Counted from the stretch's first letter, positions 27,280 to 36,035 are shown. The stretch is 56,700 nucleotides of DNA from Pseudomonadota bacterium (GCA_018971625.1 JAGXAJ010000021.1:1-56700), one strand, 5' to 3'. Notes: generated by a model not told the origin, from the sequence alone. A program made the numbers and translations.

Positions 27280-27963
27280 TCACGCGCCCTTCTGTTGGCG
27301 CTCCACTGCTGGATAGTATTGCGGCGCTTCGCGGCGGTCGAACATGCCGTAGTCGCGGACGACGCGTACCTGCCGCATCCTTCCGTTGGGAACGAGCGTG
27401 GCCGACCTTGCGAACGCGTCGGCGTTCTCTTTCGTCTTCCAGCTCATCAGCAACATCAATTTGCCCGGCGTCAGCACGGCGTCGAAAACGTCCCAACCCA
27501 CGAGACCCGCAGCCTTTGCATCGAGCCCCAGATAGCGCGAGACCCCGGGAGCGTCCGCCGCGGCACCCGAAGCTTGCGGCCATTTGGCATCGATCAAGGT
27601 AACGGTTGTGCCTTCGCCGACCTCGGTTTCGTCGAGCCGCTGCTCCTCGATCGCCTGTCCCGCGGGGATATGGGTGTCACGAGTGATCTGGCCGACGCGA
27701 AGGTGATAGTCGAGCAGGATCTCCGAGCGGCCCTTCTCCTGAGCCATGCGATGACGCTGCGCGGTCCGCCATCTCACGACCGACTTCTCGTCGCGCCAGC
27801 CCGATAGCGACAGAATCCAGCCCTCCCGCGTCAGGCTCTTGTAGCGAATATTGTCGACGAAGCCGTCGACCTGCTCCAGCTCCGGCCGCAGCATCTTGGC
27901 ATTGCCGAAATAGGCGTCCCATTGCTCCGGCTTCGGATGGACTTCGAAAATCACCGAAAACAT
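27280..27963 (-). CDS. Protein with tandem ABM-like (dimeric alpha-beta barrel) domains
   Basis: A 227-aa protein. The N-terminal half (MFSVIFEVHPKPEQWDAYFG, VDGFVDNIRYKSLTREGWIL, SVVRWRTAQRHRMAQ) is a typical antibiotic-biosynthesis-monooxygenase/dimeric alpha-beta barrel unit. The C-terminal half (GWDVFDAVLTPGKLMLLMSW) looks like a second, diverged copy. Such domains bind small molecules, and some oxidise them without cofactor; the substrate here is unknown. GAGGAG lies 6 bases before the start. It follows the RidA gene by 10 bases and is surely in the same operon. Confidence 0.78.
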   Translation of the reverse strand: MFSVIFEVHPKPEQWDAYFGNAKMLRPELEQVDGFVDNIRYKSLTREGWILSLSGWRDEKSVVRWRTAQRHRMAQEKGRSEILLDYHLRVGQITRDTHIPAGQAIEEQRLDETEVGEGTTVTLIDAKWPQASGAAADAPGVSRYLGLDAKAAGLVGWDVFDAVLTPGKLMLLMSWKTKENADAFARSATLVPNGRMRQVRVVRDYGMFDRREAPQYYPAVERQQKGA

Positions 27964-27973
27964 CCCTTGCTCC

Positions 27974-28378
27974 TCAGGTCTTGTCGGCGACCGCGGCAAT
28001 GCAGTCGATCTCGATATCGAAATGACCGGGCCACGCCGGCACGTTGACGAAAATTCGCGCCGGCGGGTTTTTCGGAAAGTACCTCGAATAGACCGCGTTG
28101 ACGGCGGAGAATTTCTCGACCGACGTGCAATAGACATTGCATTTGAGAACCTGCTCCAGCGACGATCCGGCGGTCTCGAGGCACAGCTTCATCTGCTCGA
28201 GCACGAGTTCGGTCTGCCGCTCGATCGGAGCGTTGATGACTTGACCGGTCGTCGGATCGAACGGCGGAAACCCGGACACATAGACCGTGTCGCCATGCCG
28301 CGTAACGGCAGAAGTCGGTGCCTTCCATTGCTCGAGATAGGTCGATAACGGTTCGACACGGATGATTTCTCGCTGCAT
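27974..28378 (-). CDS. RidA family (YjgF/YER057c/UK114) protein
   Basis: RidA-type proteins deaminate reactive enamines and imines; many subfamilies have other roles. The 134-aa product shows GDTVYVSGFPPFDPTTGQ, TELVLEQMKLCLETAGSS, LEQVLKCNVYCTS and PARIFVNVPAW, where the arginine matches the catalytic or carboxylate-binding Arg of active RidA. The start at 28378 follows AAGGGAAAG. It heads a two-gene operon with the ABM-domain gene, suggesting linked handling of a small metabolite (inference). Confidence 0.88.
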   Translation of the reverse strand: MQREIIRVEPLSTYLEQWKAPTSAVTRHGDTVYVSGFPPFDPTTGQVINAPIERQTELVLEQMKLCLETAGSSLEQVLKCNVYCTSVEKFSAVNAVYSRYFPKNPPARIFVNVPAWPGHFDIEIDCIAAVADKT

Positions 28379-28513
28379 GGCTTTCCCTTCAGGCCGGTTC
28401 TTGTGTTTGCGAGATCCGCCCCGGTATCCATACCGCCGGTGCAAGCGGACTTGCCCGGCCGACACGAGGATTCGGCGGCCGTTCGCAGGCACCATAGGCG
28501 ATTGAATCGGATG

Positions 28514-28537
28514 TTGCTTCGATCCCGGTCGAAGCAA
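28514..28537. promoter_or_regulatory. Perfect inverted repeat upstream of the RidA operon
   Basis: TTGCTTCGA and TCGAAGCAA are perfect 9-base arms separated by 6 bases. It sits between the murU-like stop and the RidA start (136 bases upstream). Neither side has a T run, so an operator is as likely as a transcript hairpin. Confidence 0.4.
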
Positions 28538-28586
28538 TGTGTCGCGTTGCAAACTTCACGCGGATCGGATCGCGAAGGCGACAGCC

Positions 28587-29309
28587 TTATGCCACGCTTT
28601 CCAGGAAGGCTTCTTCCGCCGCCTGCACTGCCTCGGGGGTTCCGACATGCATCCAGACACCGTCGAGCCGCAGCCCGAACAGGCGCTCCTGCTCGTTGGC
28701 GCGGTCGAAGATTTTGGTCAGCGAAAATTCACCCGCAGGCGCATCGGTGAACAAGGACGGTGACATGATTGCCGCACCGGCATAGACGAAGGGGACTACC
28801 TGGTGCTCCTTGCGCTTGCGCAGGACGCCGTCAGGCAGCATGGCATAGTCGCCGCGACCGCCATAGCCGATGCTGCTGGTTGTCGGCGCCATCAGAAGCA
28901 GGATGTCCATGCGCGCGGGATCGAAGGCCGCCGCCAGCCGTGCCAGATTGGGCTGCACACCGTCAATCCACAGGGTGTCCGCATTGACATGGAAAAATGG
29001 CGTTTCGCCCAGCAGGGGCAGCGCCTTGACGACCCCGCCGCCGGTGCCGAGCACGATGTCACGTTCATCCGAGATGATGACGCGGGGTCGCGTGCGTTTT
29101 GCGACATGATCGATGATCTTTTCCGGTAGATAGTGGACGTTGACGACCGCCTCGACCACGCCGGCATTGCCGAGCTTGTCGAGCACGTGGTCAAGCAGCG
29201 GCTGGCCGGCCACGGGCACCATGGGCTTCGGGATATGGTCGGTCAGCGGGCGCATCCGCACGCCGAGACCGGCGGCGAGGACCATGGCTTTGGTGGGTGT
29301 AACGGGCAT
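28587..29309 (-). CDS. murU: MurU-like nucleotidyltransferase
   Basis: Probable N-acetylmuramate-1-phosphate uridylyltransferase, giving UDP-MurNAc in the cell-wall recycling shortcut. The 240-aa product has the nucleotidyltransferase signature VLAAGLGVRMRPLTDHIPKP, VNADTLWIDG with the metal-binding Asp, and the C-terminal GVWMHVGTPEAVQAAE. The AmgK-type kinase that would make its substrate is encoded nearby (29882-31420), which supports this assignment over a generic sugar-1-phosphate transferase. The PilZ gene lies between them. No strong ribosome site is seen. Confidence 0.82.
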   Translation of the reverse strand: MPVTPTKAMVLAAGLGVRMRPLTDHIPKPMVPVAGQPLLDHVLDKLGNAGVVEAVVNVHYLPEKIIDHVAKRTRPRVIISDERDIVLGTGGGVVKALPLLGETPFFHVNADTLWIDGVQPNLARLAAAFDPARMDILLLMAPTTSSIGYGGRGDYAMLPDGVLRKRKEHQVVPFVYAGAAIMSPSLFTDAPAGEFSLTKIFDRANEQERLFGLRLDGVWMHVGTPEAVQAAEEAFLESVA

Positions 29310-29479
29310 CCGGAGCGTTTTTCTCGAACGGTTGTTTCAAAGTAACCACGGCTGGCGGAACCCGGGATATTCGGACCGATACGTTGCCGCGGAGCATATC
29401 ACGGCGATTTGGGTGCCGCATCGACCGTTCACGCCATAGCCGTCGGACGTGACGGTTGTGCGACCGGAATGCTTCCGGC

Positions 29480-29797
29480 TCAGCTTTGCGCCGCCGCGCG
29501 TTTGGCGCCTTTTTTCTTGTCGCCCGGCTTGAGGAAGGTGATGCCTATCTGATCGCCGTTGACCCAGGACAGCTCGCAACGGCGGTAGGCGAGGCCGGTC
29601 AGCGACAGCAGCAGGAAGAATTCCTTCAGATGCAAACCTTCGACGGATCCCTCGACGGTGAGCTTCGCGCCGGTCTCCGACACGTCCTCCATCTTGCATT
29701 CGCGCCGCCAGGTGCCGTCGATCCCCATCATGTGCGCTGCGATACCGCGTTCGAAGATGACGCGCTCGCCCTTGCGTCGCTCTGCTGTCGACATCAT
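29480..29797 (-). CDS. PilZ domain protein
   Basis: A 105-aa single-domain protein. PilZ domains bind cyclic di-GMP through an N-terminal RxxxR and a later (D/N)xSxxG. Here ERRKGERVIF supplies the arginines and MEDVSETGAKL supplies DVSETG, so binding is plausible. The C-terminus is basic (LKPGDKKKGAKRAAAQS). The start is ATGATG at 29797 after GAGGGCG. It lies between the TsaE-AmgK and MurU genes; a link to cell-wall recycling is not established. Confidence 0.85.
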   Translation of the reverse strand: MMSTAERRKGERVIFERGIAAHMMGIDGTWRRECKMEDVSETGAKLTVEGSVEGLHLKEFFLLLSLTGLAYRRCELSWVNGDQIGITFLKPGDKKKGAKRAAAQS

Positions 29798-29881
29798 TTG
29801 TTTCGCCCTCAAGCAGCTGCCCCGCCGACCTGACCGGGGTCTGCTGCAGATTAGGGGAATGCCGGCTAACAACCCGTAAAT

Positions 29882-31420
29882 CTACGACGACGGAGGCGGA
29901 ACGTTAGCTGCATACCACTCCTGCAGCCGTGCCAGCGCCGGATGTGCCAACGAGCGGTTGAGATAGGTCCAGATCCTGGGCAGATGCCGCAAATATTGCG
30001 GCTTGCCGTCGCGCCGGTTGAGCCGGGCGAAAATACCGAGCAATTTGGTGTTCCGCTGCGCCGACATAACGGCATAGAGCTCGGCGAAATGCGCCGGATC
30101 GAAATTGCCATCGGAGGCAAGCCGCGCCTTCATGTAGCGGGTCAGCAGCACCAGCTCGAGTTGCTCGGGCACATCGACCCGGGCGTCCTGCAACAGCGAC
30201 ACCAGGTCATAGGCGGCGGGTGCCAGCACGGTGTCCTGGAAGTCGATGATGCCGACTTTCGCGATATCGGCGCGATTGTTGAGCCAGATCAGGTTGGGCG
30301 AATGGAAATCGCGCAGCGCCCAGGTCTGCATAGCTTGAGTCTTCGGCTCGGCGGTGGCTTTGTCGAGCAGCTCGCGCCAGATCGTCACCAACGCGGCACG
30401 CACCGGCTCGGCCGGCGTCGCGTCACGCTCCGGCAGATACCATTCCAACATCAATCCGATTTCGACCAGCAGCGCATCGGTATCGAACAGCGGAATGGTG
30501 TAGCTGGCGTGCGGTGTCAGTGGCAGGGTTGCGGGCAGCGGCAGACGGTGCAGCGCCGCCAGCATGTCGGTCGCGGCCTGGTATCGCTCCGCGACCGGCC
30601 GCGGCGGATCGCCTTCAATCACGCCAACGCTGCCGAAATCCTCGGTGATCAGGAATCCCGCATCGAGGTCGGCATAGTGGATTGCGGGCGCCGAGAAGCC
30701 GCGCTCGCGCAGGCCGCCTGCGATCGCGACGAACGGCTTGACGTCCTCGGCGAGATGGGCTGCGGCGCTGTAGGACTTGCCGCCATAGATCGGAGGTCCG
30801 TCAGGACGGCGCGGCGAATTCATCAGGATGACGCCGGCCTCGCCGCGGAACAGCCGGGCATAAGAGCGGGTCGATGCGTCGCCGGCCATACGCTGGCGCC
30901 GGGCCTCGCTATAGCCGGCATCGGCGAGAAACTGCCGCAACGCTTTCAGGCGCGCGACCTGCGAAGCGGCCCTGCCGTGGCCGGTGATCTCGGCAGCGCG
31001 CGCAGACGATCCCAGCGCCGGACGATGACTGAACGCAATGTCGATCCGGTCGGCGGGAAGCGCTGCCGGTGCGCGCTCCGGCCATTCGATCAGCGCCGTT
31101 GTGTCCTCGGGCCACGGCGAAAGACCGATCTCTTCCAGTTCAATAGGATCTTTGATGCGATAGAGATCGGCATGAACCAGCGGAAACAGCGGCAGGTCGT
31201 AGGTTTGCGCCAGCGTGAAGGTCGGGCTTGGGACCTCAACCGTTTCGTCTCCGGCGAGATAGCGGATCATGGCTCGCGCCGCGGCGGTCTTGCCCGCGCC
31301 GAGATCGCCCGACAGCGTGATGACATCGCCGGGGCCGATCAGCAGCGCTAGATCGGCCATCAGATGCGCGGTGGCGGTCTCGTTCGAAAGTGCGAGCGAG
31401 AATGTGACGGTGGTGATCAT
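29882..31420 (-). CDS. Fusion of TsaE ATPase and AmgK-like aminosugar kinase
   Basis: The N-terminal domain (residues about 1-150) is TsaE, the ATPase of the t6A tRNA-modification complex, with Walker A GDLGAGKTAAARAMI and PSPTFTLAQTYD. The C-terminal domain (about 180-512) is an aminoglycoside-phosphotransferase-like kinase (ALRDFHSPNLIWLNN as Brenner-type motif, VGIIDFQDTVLAPAAYDLVS as metal-binding segment). It matches AmgK, the N-acetylmuramate/N-acetylglucosamine anomeric kinase. The fusion occurs in many alphaproteobacteria. The start overlaps the histidine-kinase stop (ATGA). With the MurU-like gene it gives a peptidoglycan-recycling pair. Confidence 0.9.
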   Translation of the reverse strand: MITTVTFSLALSNETATAHLMADLALLIGPGDVITLSGDLGAGKTAAARAMIRYLAGDETVEVPSPTFTLAQTYDLPLFPLVHADLYRIKDPIELEEIGLSPWPEDTTALIEWPERAPAALPADRIDIAFSHRPALGSSARAAEITGHGRAASQVARLKALRQFLADAGYSEARRQRMAGDASTRSYARLFRGEAGVILMNSPRRPDGPPIYGGKSYSAAAHLAEDVKPFVAIAGGLRERGFSAPAIHYADLDAGFLITEDFGSVGVIEGDPPRPVAERYQAATDMLAALHRLPLPATLPLTPHASYTIPLFDTDALLVEIGLMLEWYLPERDATPAEPVRAALVTIWRELLDKATAEPKTQAMQTWALRDFHSPNLIWLNNRADIAKVGIIDFQDTVLAPAAYDLVSLLQDARVDVPEQLELVLLTRYMKARLASDGNFDPAHFAELYAVMSAQRNTKLLGIFARLNRRDGKPQYLRHLPRIWTYLNRSLAHPALARLQEWYAANVPPPSS

Positions 31421-33948
31421 TCCGCGGCGTTGCGATGCGCGGCCTGGTCGACCGGAAAGTCGCACGTGACGGTCGTGCCTTTGCCGACGATCGAATCGAC
31501 GCGTACCCGGCCTCCGTGAAGTTCGACAAAGGAACGCACCAGCGACAGGCCGAGGCCGGCGCCGCGGTGCCGCGAGCCGTTGGAATGGCTCTCGAACCAG
31601 TCGAATACCTTGTCTTTAACGTCCGGCGGAATGCCGGGTCCGGAATCGGTTACGCTGAAAACCACGTGATGCTCGGTGCGCCTGGCGCTGATGGTGATCG
31701 CCGAATCATGCGGCGCGAAGCCGACGGCGTTGGCAAGCAGATTGTAGAGCACCTGAACCACGCGGCGTTCGTCGCCGACGAAGCTGCCGATGTCGGGATC
31801 GGCCGCGACCTTGAGCTCGATGCGGTCGGTGGCGAGCCGGTCCTGAATGCCTTCAGCTGCGGCGTCGATGGTCTTGCGGATGTCGATCGAGCCCAGATTG
31901 AGCGTCATCGCGCCGGCATCGATGGTGGCGAGATCGAGGATATTGTTGATGATCGCCAGTAGCGCATTGGTCGAGGCGGTGATGTAGCCGAGATATTCCG
32001 CCTGCTTTGGCATCAGCGGGCCGGTGACGGGATCGCTGAGGAAATGCGAGAAGCCGATGATCGTGGTCAGCGGCGACCGCAGTTCGTAGGATACGTGGTG
32101 GACGAAATCGACTTTCATCTGATCGGCGGCTTCGAGCGCCTCGTTGCGTTCGCGCAGGGCCCGTTCGACGTTTTCGGTATCGGTGATGTCCTGGAACGTC
32201 AGCATGGTGGCGCCGTCGGGCAGGGGCATCGTCATGCAGTCCAGTACGCTGCCGTCCTTGCGCTCGAGCTTCAGCGGCACCGCTGCGCGGCTTTCGATGG
32301 AGGTGATGGATTCGCGAAGCGTCCGCCAGGTATTCGCCTCGTCGAATAGCGGCCTGCACCAGGCTTCCACGGTCTCGATATGGGGCTGTTCCTGCAGCGC
32401 CTCCGGCGACAGCCGCCACATCTTGGCAAAGGCCGGATTGAACAATTGGGCGCGGCCATTGCTGCCAAACACCGCGACCGCCTCGGCGAGGTTGTCGAGG
32501 GTTTCACGCTGCACGCGGATAAGGCCGTCAAATCGCCGCGCCAGGTCGAAGCTCTCGGTGACGTCGTCGAACAGATAGGTGACGCCGCCTTCCGGGTTCG
32601 GCGTGGTGACGACGCTGACGGTGCGGCCGTCGGGCAGGTACCAGATGTCCTTTTTGGTCTCGATCGCGCGATAGGCCTCATGCAGCTTGGCCTTCCAGGC
32701 GCGGAAGTCCGGTTGCTCCGGCAGCTTGCGCGCGGCGCGCAGCCGGTCGAGCACGCTGGAATCGTCGGGATGGCTGTCGAGGAAAATGCGGTCGAGGTCC
32801 CACAGGCGGCGATAGGAGTCGTTGTAGAACGCCAGCCGCCGATGGCCGTCGAATACCGCGACACCCGACGACAATTGATCGAGGGTGCGGCGATGGGCGT
32901 CGGCCATCCGCTCCAAGGTATCGCGCAACGCGGTGGCCTCGCTGGCGTCGATCGCGATGCCGGCACGGCCATTGTCGACATTGAGTGCATGGACGTCGTA
33001 GAGCCGCCGCTCGCCGCCGATCACGATCGGCAGCCGTGCCGTGAACGCTGCCTTGTCGTTCAGCGCGCGCTCCATCTCGCCACGGTCGGCGCTATCGAGC
33101 AGTTGGAGGTCGCGGCTAATCGCATCCGCGACGCTGGCCGCGTCCGTCGCGCGGGCATAAGCGGCGTTGGCGTAGGCAAGGCCGCCGGAGGTGCGTTTGG
33201 CCCAGATCGGCCAGGGCGCGGCGGCGGCAAAACCGCGCAGCATTTCGGTTTCTTCCAGCAGCGCCTTGTGACGCGAGTTGGTTTCGGCGAGTTCCCGACG
33301 CACGCTGCTGAGTTCGCGAATTCGGACAATGGCCTGGCCGCCAATGGCGCGGCCTATGGCTTCGAAGGCGTGACCGTTCGCTGTTGTGAGGTTCAGCAGG
33401 AAACCCTCGCCGGTCTCGCGCAGCGCAGCGACCACACGATCCATTTGTAGCGCCGCCTCGGGCGGCAGCCAGGCGCCGAAGGCCAATATCCGCTGTGGCC
33501 GGGAGGCTTGTGACTCCGGCAGCAGCAGCACCAGCGAAAGATCGCCGCTGATCTCAGGCCGGTTGTCGCCTGCCGCCCACGAAATAAGGATTTGCGGTTC
33601 GGCAAACAGCAGCGCCCGGAACCGGTCGGCCTCGGCCTGCAGGCGGCGGATGTCGGAACGTAGCTGAGCCTCTTTTTTGGTGGCCCGCACGCGCGTGCGC
33701 ATCAAGAGGATCGCCGCCACCACCGAAAAGCCGAGCAGCGCCAGCGCTGTGGTCAAGACAGCGAATTCTTGGTGGTTCAGCTCGGACAGGCTCGAAATCT
33801 GGTTCAGCACGGTTATTTCGTCGGCATATGCCGACGAGGTCGCGATGGCGATACCAAGACCTGTGGCGCCAAGCAGGATCAGGCCGTTGCGCGCCAGTGA
33901 TATGCACGACAGCAGCGTCCGACGCATCGACCCGATCACGTCCGACAT
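31417..33948 (-). CDS. PAS-domain sensor histidine kinase (orphan)
   Basis: An 843-aa membrane kinase. Two membrane segments are visible, about residues 18-42 (an LLGATGLGIAIATSSAYA stretch) and 60-82 (FAVLTTALALLGFSVVAAIL). Then come a coiled region, several PAS-like sensor modules, the H-box FVHHVSYELRSPLTTIIGFS, the N-box VLYNLLANAVGFAP, G1 DSGPGIPPD and G2 RGAGLGLSLVRSFVELHGG. The usual H-box histidine neighbourhood is HE while here it is YE. No response-regulator gene is adjacent, so the partner is elsewhere. The ATG at 33948 follows GGGGCA. Its position before tsaE is conserved; ligand unknown. Confidence 0.88.
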   Translation of the reverse strand: MSDVIGSMRRTLLSCISLARNGLILLGATGLGIAIATSSAYADEITVLNQISSLSELNHQEFAVLTTALALLGFSVVAAILLMRTRVRATKKEAQLRSDIRRLQAEADRFRALLFAEPQILISWAAGDNRPEISGDLSLVLLLPESQASRPQRILAFGAWLPPEAALQMDRVVAALRETGEGFLLNLTTANGHAFEAIGRAIGGQAIVRIRELSSVRRELAETNSRHKALLEETEMLRGFAAAAPWPIWAKRTSGGLAYANAAYARATDAASVADAISRDLQLLDSADRGEMERALNDKAAFTARLPIVIGGERRLYDVHALNVDNGRAGIAIDASEATALRDTLERMADAHRRTLDQLSSGVAVFDGHRRLAFYNDSYRRLWDLDRIFLDSHPDDSSVLDRLRAARKLPEQPDFRAWKAKLHEAYRAIETKKDIWYLPDGRTVSVVTTPNPEGGVTYLFDDVTESFDLARRFDGLIRVQRETLDNLAEAVAVFGSNGRAQLFNPAFAKMWRLSPEALQEQPHIETVEAWCRPLFDEANTWRTLRESITSIESRAAVPLKLERKDGSVLDCMTMPLPDGATMLTFQDITDTENVERALRERNEALEAADQMKVDFVHHVSYELRSPLTTIIGFSHFLSDPVTGPLMPKQAEYLGYITASTNALLAIINNILDLATIDAGAMTLNLGSIDIRKTIDAAAEGIQDRLATDRIELKVAADPDIGSFVGDERRVVQVLYNLLANAVGFAPHDSAITISARRTEHHVVFSVTDSGPGIPPDVKDKVFDWFESHSNGSRHRGAGLGLSLVRSFVELHGGRVRVDSIVGKGTTVTCDFPVDQAAHRNAAE

Positions 33949-34127
33949 TGATTGCCCCAAACCGCACGACAATACGCCCGGCGCGTACCCGCCGTTCGCG
34001 AATCGAATGACAATATCCCTATCGCGAGTCAGCCGGTAAGAGTCCAGACCGTGAACGCAAAACGCGTCGCAAAAAAATGCCGTGACTGTGCGATTTTATG
34101 AAAATGAATTCGTGATTTTACCAGCAC

Positions 34128-34586
34128 TTAGCGCCCGGTCGAACCGAAGCCACCGCCGCCGCGATCGGTCGTGGAGAGCGACGCGGCGGGAACCAGTTCC
34201 ACCTGCGTTACTGGCGCGATCACCATCTGGGCAATGCGCTCGCCCCGTCGAATCCGGAACGGCTGGTCGCCTTGGTTGATCAAGAGCACGCAAACCTCGC
34301 CGCGATAATCCGCATCCACCGTACCCGGCGAATTCAGTATGGTGACGCCGTGCCTGGCCGCAAGGCCCGAGCGTGGGCGAACTTGCGCCTCATAGCCCTG
34401 TGGCAGCGCGATCGTCAGGCCTGTCGGGATCATTGCGTACTTTCCGGGCGCAAGCACCATCGGCGCGTCTTCCGGTACCGCGGCGAGCAGATCAAGGCCC
34501 GCGGCATGAGCGGTTTGATAGGCCGGCAGAGCAAGCCCCTTGCCGTGCGGGAGCTGCTGGACGTCGACCTTGACGACGGGGCTCAT
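34128..34586 (-). CDS. dut: dUTP diphosphatase (dUTPase)
   Basis: It hydrolyses dUTP to dUMP, keeping uracil out of DNA and feeding thymidylate synthesis. The 152-aa trimeric-type enzyme shows HAAGLDLLA (motif 1), [20 protein letters not shown] (motifs 2 and 3 with VDADYRGEV following), [12 protein letters not shown] (motif 4) and the C-terminal arm [12 protein letters not shown] (motif 5). The ATG overlaps the coaBC TGA by 4 bases, so the two are coupled; coaBC-dut pairing is common. Confidence 0.96.
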   Translation of the reverse strand: MSPVVKVDVQQLPHGKGLALPAYQTAHAAGLDLLAAVPEDAPMVLAPGKYAMIPTGLTIALPQGYEAQVRPRSGLAARHGVTILNSPGTVDADYRGEVCVLLINQGDQPFRIRRGERIAQMVIAPVTQVELVPAASLSTTDRGGGGFGSTGR

Positions 34587-35992
34587 GGCGCTCTCTCCAC
34601 GGCCCTACCGATCCGCGTTACCAGTTCGACCGCGACCTGTTCCTTGGTCATGACCGGCCAGGAATCCACGGTGATTTCGCCATCTTGCCGGGCGAGCAGG
34701 TGCACGGTGTTGCGATCGCCACCCATCACGCCGCCGGTCGGTGAGACGTCATTGGCGACGATCCAGTCGCAGCCCTTGCGCGCAAATTTGGCCTTTGCGT
34801 TCTCGATCAGATGCTCGGTCTCGGCGGCAAAGCCGATCACGAGCTTGGGGCGCTTTGCGGTATCCAGCTTCGAGATCGTTGCGAGGAGGTCGGGGTTTTC
34901 GACCAGCTGCAGCGGCGGCATGCCCTGAACCGTCTTTTTCAATTTCTGTTCGCCTTCATTGCCAACCCGCCAGTCCGCCACCGCTGCCGCGAAGATCGCG
35001 ATGTCGACTGGCAGCGTGGCTTCGACCTGCCGCAGCATGTCACGGGCGGACTCGACGCGCTTCACGGTGACGCCCGGCGGGTCGCCGAGATCGACCGGAC
35101 CGGAGATCAAGGTGACGTCGGCGCCGGCGGCCTGTGCCGCCACGGCGATGGCAAAGCCCTGCTTGCCGGATGAGCGATTGGCGATGTAGCGCACCGGATC
35201 GATCGGCTCATGGGTGGGACCGGCGGTAATCAACACGCGCTTGCCCGCCAGCGGGTGCGGCTGCGGCGGACGCAGCAGGCGTTCAGCTGCCTCGGCGATT
35301 TCCATGGGCTCCGCCATCCGGCCGACACCGGCTTCATTGACCTCGGCCATCTCACCGGCGTTGGGGCCGATCATGACGATGCCGTCACGGGCAAGCTGCG
35401 CGACGTTGCGGCGGGTCGCGGCGTTGTCCCACATCAGCGGGTTCATCGCCGGCGCCAGCAGGATCGGCCGGTCGGATGCGAGCAGAACGGCGCTGGCAAG
35501 ATCGTCGGCATGTCCTTGCGCCATTTTAGCCATCAGGTCGGCGGTTGCGGGTGCCACCACGATCAGATCGGCCTCGCGCGCCAGACGAATATGGCCCGCA
35601 TCGAATTCGCTCTCGGGATCGAACAAATCGGTATAGACGCGCTCGTGCGACAGGGCACTGACGGCAAGTTGCGTGACGAATTGTTGGGCGGCTTTGGTCA
35701 GCACGCAGCGGACATGGATGTACCGCTCCTTGAGGCGTCGGATCAGGTCGAGTGCCTTGTAGGCTGCGATGCCGCCGCCAATGATCAGGGTGACGTGCGA
35801 CCGCGTCGAGGCAGGAGTACGGACGGACGAGGGCGCGGCTGCGGGAGCAGCAGCAGAAAGGCTGCGGCCCAATGACGCCTCGCGCAGGATTACCCGCACC
35901 TCGTCCTCGACCGAGCGGCCGTTGCGCGCGGCGCGGAGCCGCAGCTCGTCGCGAATGGCGTCGTCGAGCCTCCGGACGGTTAGACTGGCCAT
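34583..35992 (-). CDS. coaBC: CoaBC with an N-terminal FitA-like ribbon-helix-helix domain
   Basis: CoaBC makes 4'-phosphopantothenoylcysteine (CoaB) and decarboxylates it with FMN (CoaC) in CoA synthesis. Residues about 66-240 are CoaC ([16 protein letters not shown], His134 in [23 protein letters not shown]). About 250-469 are CoaB ([29 protein letters not shown]). The cysteine of the E. coli CoaC lid (ACGD) is replaced: the segment reads [13 protein letters not shown]. Residues 1-44 ([34 protein letters not shown]) are a FitA/Arc-type DNA-binding domain, joined by an Ala/Ser/Pro linker. ATG 35992 is preferred over 35998 because GAGG stands 6 bases before it. A perfect palindrome lies just upstream. 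Confidence 0.93.
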   Translation of the reverse strand: MASLTVRRLDDAIRDELRLRAARNGRSVEDEVRVILREASLGRSLSAAAPAAAPSSVRTPASTRSHVTLIIGGGIAAYKALDLIRRLKERYIHVRCVLTKAAQQFVTQLAVSALSHERVYTDLFDPESEFDAGHIRLAREADLIVVAPATADLMAKMAQGHADDLASAVLLASDRPILLAPAMNPLMWDNAATRRNVAQLARDGIVMIGPNAGEMAEVNEAGVGRMAEPMEIAEAAERLLRPPQPHPLAGKRVLITAGPTHEPIDPVRYIANRSSGKQGFAIAVAAQAAGADVTLISGPVDLGDPPGVTVKRVESARDMLRQVEATLPVDIAIFAAAVADWRVGNEGEQKLKKTVQGMPPLQLVENPDLLATISKLDTAKRPKLVIGFAAETEHLIENAKAKFARKGCDWIVANDVSPTGGVMGGDRNTVHLLARQDGEITVDSWPVMTKEQVAVELVTRIGRAVERAP

Positions 35993-36007
35993 GGACATCC
36001 TCAGAAT

Positions 36008-36026
36008 GTGATAGCAATGCTATCAC
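36008..36026. promoter_or_regulatory. Perfect 19-bp palindrome upstream of coaBC (candidate operator)
   Basis: GTGATAGCAATGCTATCAC has 9-base arms around one central base and fills most of the 43-base ubiB-coaBC gap. The half-site words TGATAGCA and TGCTATCA are those I remember for the FitAB antitoxin operator, in the opposite arrangement. Since the next gene starts with a FitA-like domain, autoregulation is a natural guess. As RNA it would also fold into a hairpin 16 bases before the start codon. Confidence 0.65.
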
Positions 36027-36035
36027 ACAAGGATA

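Noticed and set aside
29942..31351. Long plus-strand open frame (469 codons)
   Set aside because: It is the antisense shadow of the TsaE-AmgK gene; its translation is rich in Arg, Gln and Gly with no family features.
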